From contig NC_081415.1 of NCBI RefSeq assembly GCF_030272615.1, positions 231,947,303 to 232,011,302 of the forward strand: a DNA stretch of 64,000 bases, written 5' to 3'. Numbering within the stretch: position 1 is the stretch's first letter; every line of letters begins with the position of its first letter. Of the stretch, positions 45,589 through 57,386 are shown piece by piece. A model generated the notes under the pieces. It did no database searches and was not told the origin of the DNA. It saw nothing but the letters and a program-made list of their open reading frames with translations. Origin of the DNA: Cryptomeria japonica (lineage: Eukaryota; Streptophyta; Pinopsida; Cupressales; Cupressaceae). The position numbers and the translations under genes are program-made.

Positions 45589-47087
45589 ATTTGCAAACTA
45601 AGCTTAAACAATAATAGTTAATAAAAAAAATTACTCCTTTTGATTAAAAAGAAATAACTTCCTTGATTAAAAAAGAATTGAACAAAATTTTAATAATAAC
45701 AAAAAAAATGTTAAAGAGACAATTTATCAAAAATATTAATTTCAAATAACAAATTTAAAGTTAAAAAAAACTATTTTAATTAAACAAACTTTATTAAAAA
45801 AATTATTCTTTAAAATATCACTATTTAAAGTAAAGCTTTTAAATCTTTAATAAAGTTTTTATTAAAAGCACTTTATAGGTTATGTAAACTTTACTATTAA
45901 GAAAGGTTTATAAACTTTATAAACTTTCTTACATGTAGGAAGAAGAAAAGACCAAAAACTAAAGCTTATTACATGAAATGAATGATTAAACAATGGTTCA
46001 GGCAACAAGGTAGCAAGAATACGTTATGAATGGAAAATTATAAAAATAAAAATTGAATGATATAATGAAAAGTAAGTATGTTACAAAACAGCAAAGAACA
46101 AATATGCTATGTGGCAGAGAATTCAGAAGGTCCAGAAGGGTAAGGAAATGAAAGGAAATACAGAGGTAAGAATAGAGAACAAGCAGAAAGAAGGGCAGGT
46201 CAAAGGCGTTACATGACAGGGAACAAAAAATGAATTCCTTCTCATTAAAGCCTCTCACCAATAACATGGCTGATGCAGAAACTGAACCCAAAAACTTAAT
46301 AAATTGTAACAGGCGTAAGAAAAGAAAAGATTTAATAGAAATATGGCAGGATCTGACAAATATAAAGTAACAAAATAGGAGAAACAGAAGCGTGCTATTC
46401 ACACTACAAACAAAATACGTTAAGACCAGATATATTAACCTGCAGAGAAACGTTAGAACACTTGTAGATTAAAGCAGATAGAAACTTAAAAATACTACAA
46501 GCGTATTAAAGATACAATTTAATAATGCAAAATGTTACACAGAGGAAGTGTTATGATTAATGAGCAGAAACGATTCTATGCCAAATGACTACGTAAGGAG
46601 TAGAAATTTAAATTTCTGATATAGATAAGATCTGTAATGAAAATATAAACAACAGAGGTAAAAGTACTCTTTGAAAAACGATTTCTACAGTAAACAGAAA
46701 ACAACAAATGGAATGAGATATTTAGAATATGTTACTATGAAAAGATTGAATAAAGAATATAATATAAGTATTAAACTTCTGGAAAAAAAAAACTGTGAAA
46801 TGAAAAATGTTGAAACCTGCAAGAAAATCACATATGCAACTCAATGATAAACCAGTTTTGGCGGCAAGCCGACCAAACAGATTAAGGAGGCTGAGTTTGG
46901 TGGTAAACCTTCCAAACTATTCACACTAAAAAAAACAAGAAACTTTGGCGGCAAGCCTTCCAAAGCCCTTTTTTTTTAATAAAAAAAACTAGAATAGAAG
47001 ATTAAGCCTACAGGCAAACTTGTTAACAAGTTTGAAAAAAAATTTAAAATCTGAAACCAAAACCTGCACAATAGAAAATATTAGAAA
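45589..47087 (-). other. Long leader (5' UTR) of element E
   Basis: About 1.5 kb between PBS and gag ATG. AT-rich, no conserved frame; a 134-codon Phe/Leu-rich frame at 45998-46402 is probably chance. It contains three imperfect repeats of TTTGGAAGGCTTGCCGCCAA type at about 46857-46877, 46895-46915 and 46943-46965. Confidence 0.7.
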
Positions 47088-47553
47088 AAGAACTTCTTCT
47101 CCTCTCAAGAATGCCTCCAACAAGGTGAACTCCACAGAATGACAACCTTCATCAATGTCAACTTAAAACAAGGATTAGAAACCTGCTCTGATACCATGAA
47201 AGGAAATACAAGAGAAAGGAAAGAAAAATAAAATCCAAGAAAGTTTATTGATGAAGTAAATGTTACCAAGAGAAATGCAAAAACCTTGGAGCAATCACCC
47301 AAATGTGAAGGAGGAGGCACAAGAACTTCTTCTCCTCTCAAGAATGCCTCCAACAAGGTGAACTCCACATAATGGCAACCTTCATCAATGTCAACTTAAA
47401 ACAAGGATTAGAAACCTGCTCTAATACCATGAAAGGAAATACAAGAGCAAGGAAAGAAAAATAAAATCCAAGAAAGTTTATTGATGAAGTAAATGTTACC
47501 AAGAGAAATGCAAAAACCTTGGAGCAATCACCCAAATGTGAAGAAGGAGGCAC
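47088..47553 (-). repeat. 233-bp tandem duplication across LTR and PBS of E
   Basis: 47088-47320 and 47321-47553 are near-identical direct copies at exactly 233-base spacing (checked at two anchors). Each unit contains leader, PBS (47185-47196 and 47418-47429) and the first 124 bases of the LTR. The element therefore has an LTR-proximal PBS and a second, internal one next to a partial LTR. Confidence 0.88.
47418..47429 (-). other. Primer-binding site of E
   Basis: Minus strand TGGTATTAGAGC directly abutting the 5' LTR. The internal copy (47185-47196) is the exact TGGTATCAGAGC. Confidence 0.9.
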
Positions 47554-47919
47554 AAGAAATTTTGAAAGGGGAAAAGCAAAGAAAAACCCCTTGTGATATT
47601 ATGAATGAGGCAATGCCTAAAATGAGAGAGAGAGAGAGAGAGCAAGAAATGAGAGAGGAGACATCTCTTAAATAGAGATAAGGAGAGGAGTTACAAAGTA
47701 ACTCCCAAATCTATGAATGCCACCATTCATAAAATGTGTGTGCCATGTGTCCACATCCTCTTATGGAGGAAATCTAATATTCCTTAATAAAGGAAAATAA
47801 AAGAAATGACTTGTCCTCACACATGTACTATAGGACAAATTACATGTAGGAATTCCAAAGGAATATCCTAAACTAAATACAAATAAACCTAAGCCAAGTA
47901 AAGATTAAATATTCTAACA
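47430..47919 (-). repeat. 5' LTR of element E
   Basis: 490 bp, minus strand TGTTAGAATATTT...CCTTTCA, same length as the 3' LTR including the GA repeat. Confidence 0.95.
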
Positions 47920-47924
47920 ACTAT

Positions 47925-48543
47925 CATTGGGATCAACAAAAGAAGAATCAAGTAGGGAGTATCCCGCCAGGGGTTTGTCATCAATAGTAGTAGACTATAG
48001 ACGCACAGTAGCAGATGGTTGTTGCAGAACAACATCAGGAGTAGAATTGATGGGAGAAGATATGAGTTGCAAAACAAGAGCAACGAATGTGGGATCCTAC
48101 AGAATGGAGGAGGCTAGATCAATAGTAGAAAGAGGTTCCTTAGAAGTTTCAATAGTAGTAAGAGGAACAACTTCATCCCGAGAGGAGACATCATCCTCTT
48201 GAGAGGAACCAACAAAATCAAAATTAGAAGCATTGACAGTCAAGTGATCCGTAGTAGCATCACCTTTGTGACATGGGAGAGAATAAACCAAAGCTAAATA
48301 ACCCGTTGAGAAGCATCTCCAACAGTGATAGTGGAGGCCGTCAAAGTCCAACAATTGAGTCCAAGGCCTATCCCCAACCATAAGAACCACATCTCTCTGA
48401 AGAGGTGAAGAGGTGAAGAGATATCAATATCAATTAAAATGCGAGCAAAGGTAGAGTGACCCATGGAAGATGTGACATCATCAACCTTCAAGAAATGACC
48501 AATAGAGTTGCCAATGGCCTCATAACAAGACTTCTCCCAAAAA
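47925..48543 (-). pseudogene. LINE ORF1 fragment (DUF4283 end, zinc knuckle remnant)
   Basis: Starts mid-domain: SFWEKSCYEAIGNSIGHFLK, VDDVTSSMGHSTFARILIDI, then a small shift to FREMWFLWLGIGLGL or VLMVGDRPWTQLLDFDGLHY, then CWRCFSTGYLALVYSLP, a decayed CCHC knuckle (expected His is Tyr, last Cys changed). A Ser/Thr/Asp-rich tail reaches the E insertion and continues at 40957-40700. ORF1 proteins of this type coat LINE RNA. No ORF2 follows. Confidence 0.78.
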
Positions 48544-48724
48544 GAGAAGAATAATGTCACATATTATATAAAAGTACTATGATTCCATTATAAATGAGAA
48601 AAAACTTGAAACTTTGACTTATAGTTATATACAATGGTCATGCATAAAATACAACTTGACCTAGATTATCTTTTCCCTTACAGATTCAAAAAAATTCAAC
48701 CCTTTACAATGAATATAAAATTAT

Positions 48725-50340
48725 CTTCTATAGACAAAGGGAAATGACATTGCTGCCATTTGTTTTGGCACTCTTGTTGATCCCTGACATTGAGGTTCTC
48801 CTGCCCCTATCCCTTCTTTGTTATTAATGACTCCCCTCATTGGATCATTTGTTGTTATTGATTTGGATGCTTGTTTCCTAGTGGTGCCACGTTTTGTAGG
48901 CACCTCTCCTATTGGTGTTGGTTATGTCAACTCTCCCCCTTTGGTGTTAGGCTCTTCTACAAAGTATTGTGCTCAAGTGGGTGTGCATTTTGGTTGGTTT
49001 TTGTTGTTGGTCTTCTCCCCTCGATGTCTCTAGTATTTGGGCATTTGATACTTATCTTTAGGGGTTTCATTTCTCTAGGGTTAGGGTTGTGGGAGTTTCT
49101 GCTTTTGTGGCTTCACTATTCCTCCTCCCTAGAGGAAATATTGCCCACTTCTTGTGCCAAACCTTCCATGTGGTGGTCATGGTCATAACATGGTGGAGAA
49201 TGAATGTCTATCTTTGTAGGCCTTTTGTTTGTATATTTTTTGGTCTCTAGCCTTCTTTGTCAAATCTTCATAGCTGGGTTTTGGATTCTTGGTAGGGTTA
49301 GCAAGATTGAACTCTACCCCTATGCTAAAGGCTTCTTCGTTGATTCCTTTTTATCTTTGGAGGATAGGATCTTAATCTTGGGCTAGTTGTGGGCTTAGAG
49401 AGTGCATTCTCTCTCTCTTAAGCCTTAGACTAAAGCCTTCAACCCCCTTTTCAAACTACTTAAAGTACATCTCATGTAGGTGTGTCTTCCTAATCTTCTA
49501 CCTCTGATTTTGGGAGGTGTCTTGTTAAGAAGCCATTGGAAACTCTATTGGTCAGTTTTTGAAGGTTGATGAGTCCATTTCCTACTTGGAGCATTCTACC
49601 TTTGCTCACTTTTTAGTTGATGCACAGTTCTAATGGCTGGGGATATGCCTTAGACTCAACCATTGGATTATGAAGGAATTCCTTTTTTATTTTTGTGGTT
49701 TCTTCATTGTTAGCCACTTGGATTTGAATTGTTCTTGAAGGTGCTAGAAGGGTCTTTCTACTTGGTGGAAGAACTCTATTGGCGATCACTTGAATATTGA
49801 GGGTCCTTTTTTTTTGGAGTATGATTCCTCTAAGGGATGTTATCAATTTTTTTCTTCTAGGGTGGTCTTTTCGTGTCTAGAAATCTTGTTGTGGTTCCTC
49901 CTCCTATATTCTCTCTTCATGTTTCTTTGATGAATTATTCTCTAATCCAATATTTTTTAGTAGATGATGGCTAATTTTTGCCTCATCTTCTTGTTATTCC
50001 CCCTTCTTCTACTATTTTTCCTGCCATGGGAGGGCTCCTTTCTTTTCTACTCCTAGTGGAGTTTCAAATGATAATATCATTTGGATTATTATTCATAGAT
50101 GAAGGAAAAGTCTTGTTGCCTCTTCCCTCCCTTTTTCTCATGTCATGAAAGAGTGGTTTTTAATTTAGAGTTAGGACCCTTGTTTCTCATTGACTCTTAG
50201 CTCTAGTCAAAGGCTTTGTATGTCTAGTTTGGCTTTCTTACTCTCATGGCTTGTGAGATTCGTCCTTCTTACCTTGATGGTTATTTTTGTAACATGTTTA
50301 GACCCTTCCTCCTTTATTTAATAAAAATATGTCTACATAG
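48725..50340 (+). pseudogene. LINE ORF1-only remnant, copy 2
   Basis: Matches 20480-22140 from 'agacaaagggaaatgacattg' to the TAATAAAAA end. Recognisable blocks, in shifting frames: LLCQIFIAGFWILG, EAIGNSIGQFLKVDE, YLEHSTFAHFLVD. It has further small deletions (around 49620 a stretch of ORF1 is missing compared with copy 1). No ORF2. Confidence 0.72.
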
Positions 50341-51392
50341 ATATTAAATAAGAGCACATAAAATGTGACCAAAATAGTGTGCTCTCAAAACACATCTTGT
50401 AGATTGAAAATGACATTCCAAGGTCAAAGAACCACAAAAAGTTTAATAAAAATATTTGCCATCAAGTTGCTCACTATATATGTAGTGTCTTGCAGTGATA
50501 GACTTATTTAGACATGCAATTGATGTTTTGATGATTACTTATGACTTGATATCTATCTCAGATAATGTTGATGATTCTAGATACTTTATGTGGACGTATG
50601 CTATTTGGTGACTTATGTCGATGATTTATACACCTTAAACTATATGTTGGCAACAATAATGAAGGAAAACTAAGAGAGGGGGGGGGAGGTAAATCAGTTT
50701 TCACCACATCACACAATTTAAGCACTACTTCATATCTGATCAATTGAAACAAGAACAAAGATAAGCACAATAACAACAACACACATAAGACCAAGATTTT
50801 GATGTGGAAAACCTGGTTAAGGGAAAAACCACGATGGGAACCTATCCACAATAAAATGATACTCTACAGTAGTATGTGAAAATATTACAATGGGGAATGC
50901 ACATTTACTTAGGCACACTTCCTAGAGATCACCACTCAAAAACAAGAAGGGCTACAACCCCGAGGAAGGCTCACTGCCTTACAAATATCAAACAACAATC
51001 CAGATTACATGAACTAAAAGAATAACAACTCCTAATGCCTGATGATAGTTCTGGTTAAGTACATTTGTCTGGTCTACAACACTCTCTGCTCTACACTTCT
51101 CACTAAAAGATGAATTCACTTGTTCATACACACACCACTCTAATAATGCAAACACACTAGCCATATCCAAATTACATGAATATGACACCTATTTATACAA
51201 ATCATCAACCTTGACTACAAGGTCGGCTCAACCCTTAAGATCTAATTACAAAATTACATCAAACGATACATAGATCAACCACTAGACCAATACAATGCCA
51301 TGGCAACATAGCGTGGACTCAAATCAAATCCATGAACATGCAACACCACCAGAAAATCTTGCCAAGATAATCCGCAACACGCTACACCACCG

Positions 51393-53024
51393 TGATAACT
51401 CAAAGATGAATGAATAGTACCAAACCAGTATTGAGAGGGGGGGGTGAATCAGTACAGACAAAAGTACAGTCCAAGACTGGTTCAACAGCAAATACTCCAA
51501 ATGACTGGCAAACAGTGATACTGGTTGAAACAGAGTGCAACCGGTAAGACCTAGAACAACTAAAACAATCATAAATCGGTTACTCACTAAGCTTTCCTCT
51601 TATCTCAATACCACAACACCATTACACCCTCATGCATGAATAGATAAACTATCATCAGATCTTCACAATAGTTAGTTCAATATGTTTTATAGATAGGCAT
51701 AAAACACAGAACCATCATATGCTCAACAGGTAATAACAAAGCGTCACAAGATAAAAGCATCTCACATGACACACATATTTTTCATGTGGAAACCCAACTA
51801 GGAAAAACCACGGTGGGGATGAATACCCACAAGCTGCTTTTTGAACTCTTTAGAAGTCCGCTCTGTTAGGAGCCTTATTCGGTTAAAGACATTACAATAG
51901 GTTCTGCTAGGAACCGATCCTGTCAGGGATCACCCAGCTAAGGGATGGCTATAATACCCGGTTAAGGGTTAAACCTGGTTAGGGCTACCTTGTTAGAGTA
52001 TTTGAAGAACTCAATAGCTAAAGGATCTCTAGAGCTCTATAGCTTCTCAGAACTCAATAACTTCAAGTTACCCTATTAAGGGATTTGTATCAAGCTGGTT
52101 AAGGCTACCTTGTTAAGGGATTTCACAACTGTTGAAGTGGTTAAAGATCAATAGGAATTACAATGATCTGGTAACAACACTCAATGCTAATGCAGATCCG
52201 TTTCGACTCTTCTTCACCTTTTGCACATTCACTTTGTAGATATCTCTTCTCTCCTTTGGTCTGGCAAGAATCACGTATCACTTCCCTTAGATACACACAT
52301 ACAACTTTTTCCAACAACATTAGAAAGAAACACAACATCGACCTTATAGGAAATAGATAGGTCGCAAAACCCTAAACCCTAAACCTGTTAGATTAAGCAA
52401 TTCAAACGGTTCAATCCTGACTGTTGAATCATACTGCATTAAATGCAACACTTTTGAATCGATCTCAAGACATTCTCCATCGTCCATTATCCACCGATTT
52501 CATGGTAGCTGATAACCCATCACGCGTTATCACCATTTGACAAACTTCGCACATTCCCAAGGTAGATAGGGATAGTCATCTTCATGCAAGATTCTTCATG
52601 CACACAGGGCTTATGTGGCAACATGATCTGTTCTCCATTATACTGCTAACTCATCACATAGAGATCACCGATTGAGTCACATAGGCTTGAGGTACTCCAA
52701 CTGAAAATCCTGAAGTGGAAACTACCTACCTACCGATAGTCATACAATGCTTCCATGTGCTGATTCCCATAACTACATGCTGGTTCATCTTGACATGCCG
52801 GTTCATCTTGAAAAAATATACCGCTTCACTTTTGCATATATACCGGTTCATACATATGCCGGTTCTCTCTTCTCACATATCACATGTGTCGGTTCACATC
52901 CATACATATACCAGTTCTCTCTTCTCACATATCACATGTGTCGGTTCACATCATGTCACATATTGACATCAATGACAGCATATAATATCATTATGTCTTC
53001 ATACCGGTTCACATAATGCCAACA
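51393..53024 (-). repeat. 3' LTR of element F
   Basis: 1632 bp; minus strand TGTTGGCATTATG...GAGTTATCA. The U3 end (52790-52970) carries repeated ACCGGTT-type words and a 52-bp tandem repeat (starts 52859 and 52911). Conserved hairpin segment at about 51785-51815; G-run at 51437. Confidence 0.95.
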
Positions 53025-53036
53025 ATCTCCCCCTTT
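53025..53036 (-). other. Polypurine tract of F
   Basis: ATCTCCCCCTTT on the plus strand (AAAGGGGGAGAT on the coding strand) adjoining the 3' LTR. Confidence 0.92.
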
Positions 53037-53225
53037 GGCATTGAGGGCAATATACAAAGATATCTCTCCGCTTCACATCTTCTCCCCCTTTGACAATAAT
53101 GCCAAAGTGGAGGCACATGCATCCTTGTTCCATTATGCTACTCCCCCTAAGGAATAGCATCCTTCAACACATCAATCAACAAAAATTTGACTATGCAATA
53201 CCTGACTGATGTGGAACAAATACTT

Positions 53226-55659
53226 TTAGTTCACCTCCTGAAGGGGCAGTACACCCAATTCACCTCTTAAATGCACAAATGTAGTGTTTGGGAGAGGCTT
53301 GGTGAATATGTCTGCTAACTACTCCTTACTGGAAACATGTTCCAGTACAATCTCTTTATTCTGAACCTTTTCCCTCAAGAAATGATACTTAAGCTCAAAA
53401 TGCTTGGTTCTAGAATGTAAAACTGGATTTTTTGAAATATTGATAGAACTTGTCTTATCACAGAATATACTTACTGGTTCAAATACAGGGATTTTGAAGC
53501 CATTTAAAACATGCATCATCCAGATTGTCTGAGTGTAGTTCATGAAGGCTGCAACATACTCTGCTTCCGCTATAGACTGAGAGATACAACTCTGCTTTTT
53601 ACTCATCCATGAGACCAGTCTACCACTGAGAAAGAATGCACCACCAGTTGTGTTTTTCCAGTCATCCATATTACCTGCCCAATCAGCATCTATGAATACT
53701 TTCAGAATGAAATCATTGCTGTATGGGTACCATAATCCATAGTCAAATGTTCCCTTTAGATACCTAAGAATCCGCTTGACTGCAACCAAGTGGGATTCTC
53801 TTAGACTTTTCTGGAACCTTGCAGTAATGCCAACTGCATGTGCAATATTTGGTCTACTATGCACTACATAATGCAACTTACCAATCATTGATCGGTATTC
53901 TTTCTCATCAACTAGTGCAGAATCATCCTCTTTTGACAATTTGCAACCGGTCACCATCGGTGTACCAAACGGTTTTCTATCTTCCATGCCAAAGGCTTTC
54001 AACACCTCTTTGATATATTTGGACTGAGTGATAAAGATTCTGTCTTTCATCTGCTGGATCTACAGTCCAATGAAGAACTTAATCTCCCCTTATGAGTGCC
54101 ATCTCAAACTCTTTCTTCATCTCATTAGCAAACTCATGACTCATCTTGTCATCTCCTCCAAAGATAATGTCATCAACAAAAAACTCACAGATCAGGATCT
54201 AATCTTCTTCAGACTTCAAGTAGATATTGCTATCTTCACTTGTTCTTTCAAATCCAATCTTCACAAGATGGGAATGTAGGCATTCATACCATGCCCTAGG
54301 TGCTTGCTTTAGACCATATAAGGCTTTATGTAGCCTACATACCATGTCACTATCTTCAGATAGGGAAAACCCATCTGGTTGCTCAATATACACCTCTTCT
54401 TCAAGTACACCATTTAGGAATGCAGATTTTACATCGATTTGATATGCTTTGAACCCTTTAAAAGCTGCATATACAAGAAGCATACGAACTCCTTCCAATC
54501 TAGCTACAGGAGCAAAGGTTTCTCCATAGTCTTCTCCTTCTTCTTGAGCATATCCTTTGCACACCAATCCGGCTTTATTCCTAATCACTGTGCCATCCTC
54601 ATTTAGCTTGTTTCTGAACACCCATTAGGTGCCAATGACATTTTTATGCTCCGATCTGGGTACCAAGGACCATGTACCATTTTTCTCTATCTGGTCAAGT
54701 TCCTCTTCCATTGCCTTGATCCAGTCTTCATCTTTATGAGCCTCTTTGAATGATTTAGGTTCAAATTCAGAGATCATACATGAGTTTTCTCTGATCTTTC
54801 TTCTTGTAAGGATTCCTACATCCTTATCTCCTATGATCTGCTTAGGATCACGATTCAGCTTGACATACCGAGGAATGGTCTTGACTGGTTCTTCTTGCTT
54901 TTCCTCTTCATCCTCATCTTCATCAGTATCAACATTCACTGATTCAGGAACACTGTTACTGGTACTTGGTTGACTAATAACCGGTTCCCAGAAGATTGCA
55001 ACTGGTTCATTTACAGCTTGCTCACTGATAGTTTCCTTAGTTTTCTAAGAGGATTCATCAACTCTTACATTGATACTTTCCATAATTCTCTGAGTCCTAT
55101 TGTTGTAGCACTTGAGAGCTTTACTCTTGGTGGAATATCCTAGGAATATTCCCTCATCACATTTAGCTTCAAATTTGCCTTGATGTTCACTCCTCTTGAT
55201 GTAACATTTGCTACCAAATACCCTAAAGTAGCTAACCACAGGTGTCTTACGGGTCCAATACTCATAAGGAGTTTTATCCTTACCTTTCTTGATGAGTACC
55301 CGGTTCATTGTATAGACTGCAGTGCTCACTGCTTCTCTCCAAAAGGTGTGAGCTACATTCCCTTGAATCAACATGGTTCTAGCTGCTTCAACCATAGTCC
55401 AGTTATTCCTCTTTGCTAGGCCATTTTGCTGTGGATTTTGGGGGGCAGACAGTTGTCTCTTGATGCTAAATTCTTCGCAATACTTGTTGAATTCACCAGA
55501 AGTGAATTCCCCTCCTTGATCAGTTCTGAGACATTTGATCCTTTTACCGCTTTCCTTCTCCACTAATGCTTTGAAAGCTTTGAATTTCACAAAGGCTTCA
55601 GACTTGTCTTTCAAGAATGTGACCCACATCATTCTTGAGTAGTCATCAGTGAGAATCAT
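53226..55659 (-). pseudogene. Integrase, RT and RNase H of element F, broken
   Basis: Pieces on the minus strand: integrase core (55659-55045) with TDDYSRMMWVTFLK, CLRTDQGGEFTS and SAPQNPQQNGLAKRN (the usual catalytic Glu in VERN is Lys); an acidic linker and RT start (54939-54625), stopped by TAA at 54622-54624 where A has Lys; RT (54621-54199) with [17 protein letters not shown] and [12 protein letters not shown]; the FVDD box follows in broken frame near 54165; RT end and RNase H (54050-53319) with SMIGKLHYVVHSRPNIAHAVG, DADWAGNMDDWKN, SIAEAEYVA, CDKTSSINISKNP; TAG at 53319, then LADIFTKPLP to TAA 53226. A single-base loss at the 55656-55659 junction separates it from gag. Confidence 0.93.
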
Positions 55660-57317
55660 AAGTACTTATCACCCTGCACACTTCTAGTTTTCATAGGACC
55701 ACACAAATCAGTATGCACAAGATAAAGCAAGTTGTCAGCAGTGAAATATTTACCTTTAAAGGTTGAGGAAGACATTTTCCCCAATTGACACTCTCTACAC
55801 AAGGTATTATCTGGTTTTCTTAGCACCGACAACCCTCTAACTACCTTGATCTTACTAGCCTTCACAATGTTATCAAAGTTTACATGACAGAGTCTCCTAT
55901 GCCATATCCAGCTATCATCAAACTTAGCCATAAGACATGTGCTTATATTTGAGTTCAAATGAAATAGGTTACCTTTGGTCTGCATGTCGGTGGCCACCAA
56001 TTCACTCTCTTTTCCTTTGATTTTGCAAACTCCATTCTTGAATTCCAGAGTGAGGCCACTGTCATTTAGCTGGGCAACACTCAAAAGGTTGTGTCTGAGG
56101 CCATCAACCCAGTACACATTGTCAGCACTACTCTTTCCATTAAGAGAGATGGACCCTCTGCCTTTGACCATACATGGTGCATCATTGCCAAAGCGAACCA
56201 CACCACCATCATACTCCTCCAAGGATAGAAACTTTCTCTGATCACCAGTCATATGGTGAGAACAACCACTATCAATGATCCACTCATTGGAATTATCAAA
56301 CCAGGAGACAAGAGCCTTCTTGTCTGCCACATCTTCCTTTACAACAACAAACACAATGTCTTCATTCTCTTCATCTTCTGATTCCTCATCTGTGACACCT
56401 TCATCAATTGCTACAAAACAGTTTCTCTGGTTTCCTCCTTTGAATTTCCTGAACCTTTCTGGTTTGTCCTTGTTATCTCCATTTGGACAATTTATAGCAA
56501 TATGTCCTATCCGGTTACAGGAAAAGCATTTCAAAGGTAGCTTAGCTTTGTATTTACCGGTTCCTTTAGGAAGCTTTCTGGAAAGGAGAGCTTCAAATGC
56601 CATCATAATCTCCTCATCATTCATTTCTCTGCTTTGTCTAGGTTCACCACTAGTGCTAGCTTCTCTTCCTTTTCTGGATGGTATAGTAGAAGCTTTAAAT
56701 GCTGATTTAGTCTTTTGAACACTGCCATCAAAACTATTTAGCTCATAGGCTGTCAACTTGGCTATGATGGAGTCCAAGGATACCTTAGTCCTGTCTATTG
56801 ATCTCAGCTCCTGAATAGCAACAACCCTTATTGCATAGACCAGCAACAGGGATCTCAGGACTTTGCTTACCACAGTGGAATCTTCTATTTTACCACCCGC
56901 ACTCTTGATTTCTCCAACAACTATTTTGATTATTATTCCATACTGTTGAATGGTCTCACTTTCAACCATCCGCATATCTTCAAACTTCCCTCTCAGGCTT
57001 TCTTCCTTAGCCTGTTTTACATGTTCATCACCACCATAGATATTTTCAAGAGCATCCCATACCTCTTTGGGATTTACCTTGTCTTGAACATCAATAAAAT
57101 CAATTTCAGATAGACTACTAATAAGGGCTTCCATGACTTGCCCATTTTCTTGTATCTCTCTCTTTTGGTCATCAGTGAGAGTATCGGTAGGGACAACGTA
57201 GACATTCTCAACATAACTCCAATGTTGAGCACCCATGCTTCTGATGAATATCTTCATTCTATCTTTCCATATACCAAAATTTTCCCTATTAAACTTTGGA
57301 CCTTCCCTCTTCATCAT
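55656..57317 (-). pseudogene. gag-protease-integrase start of element F (553 codons open)
   Basis: ATG 57317 (MMKREGPKFNRENFGIW), 553 codons. Capsid region 1-200; zinc knuckle CFSCNRIGHIAINC 264-277, which binds the element's RNA; acidic stretch 305-330; protease DSGCSHHMTGD 349-359 (aspartic protease active site); integrase HHCC region with H473 and C507/C510; first catalytic Asp in HTDLCGPM (537). It ends at a frameshift right after GDKYL, one base short of joining the next piece. The gag and protease parts look intact, so F could in principle supply Gag, but not integrase or RT. Confidence 0.93.
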
Positions 57318-57372
57318 TTGACTGGGATCTTTACCTCAAGTGGTTAAGCTTACAACACAGAGGACCTAGAGT

Positions 57373-57384
57373 GCTCTGATACCA
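57373..57384 (-). other. Primer-binding site of F
   Basis: Minus strand TGGTATCAGAGC, exact initiator-Met complement, two bases from the 5' LTR. Confidence 0.93.
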
Positions 57385-57386
57385 AA

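Larger units (their letters stand above)
40958..47919 (-). mobile_element. Young, nearly intact Copia element E
   Basis: Two 490-bp LTRs (40958-41447 and 47430-47919) with only 4 substitutions between them by eye. Target duplication ACTAT at 40953-40957 and 47920-47924, inside the LINE. Order on the minus strand: 5' LTR, PBS, duplicated LTR/PBS segment, 1.5-kb leader, gag-pol in one frame, PPT, 3' LTR. Only two in-frame TAG codons separate it from an open polyprotein. Its proteins and short LTRs differ from those of A, D, F and G, so it is a separate Copia lineage. Confidence 0.96.
40700..48546 (-). mobile_element. 5'-truncated LINE insertion (split by E)
   Basis: Relative to copy 1, an insertion flanked by the 11-base duplication AAGAATAGTGT (40689-40699) / AAGAATAATGT (48547-48557). 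The minus-strand 3' end is CTTAATAAAAA, a short A-tail. Such long duplications with an A-tail and 5' truncation are the mark of LINE target-primed insertion. About 880 bases without element E. Confidence 0.82.
40300..50480 (+). repeat. Duplicated repeat block, copy 2 (split by LINE and E)
   Basis: Matches copy 1 (19945-22190 and 32675-32755). Here it is split after 40700 by a minus-strand LINE and resumes at 48547. It ends at about 50480 where element L begins. Confidence 0.8.

Noticed and set aside
45998-46402. 134-codon hydrophobic frame in the E leader as an extra retroelement gene
   Set aside because: Phe/Leu/Ser composition follows from AT-rich sequence; no transmembrane pattern or family match, and it lies upstream of gag.
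52715-53016. His/Thr/Tyr-rich frames in the F LTRs (also 58672-58923)
   Set aside because: They come from the ACCGGTTC/52-bp repeat in U3; LTR sequence, not a gene.
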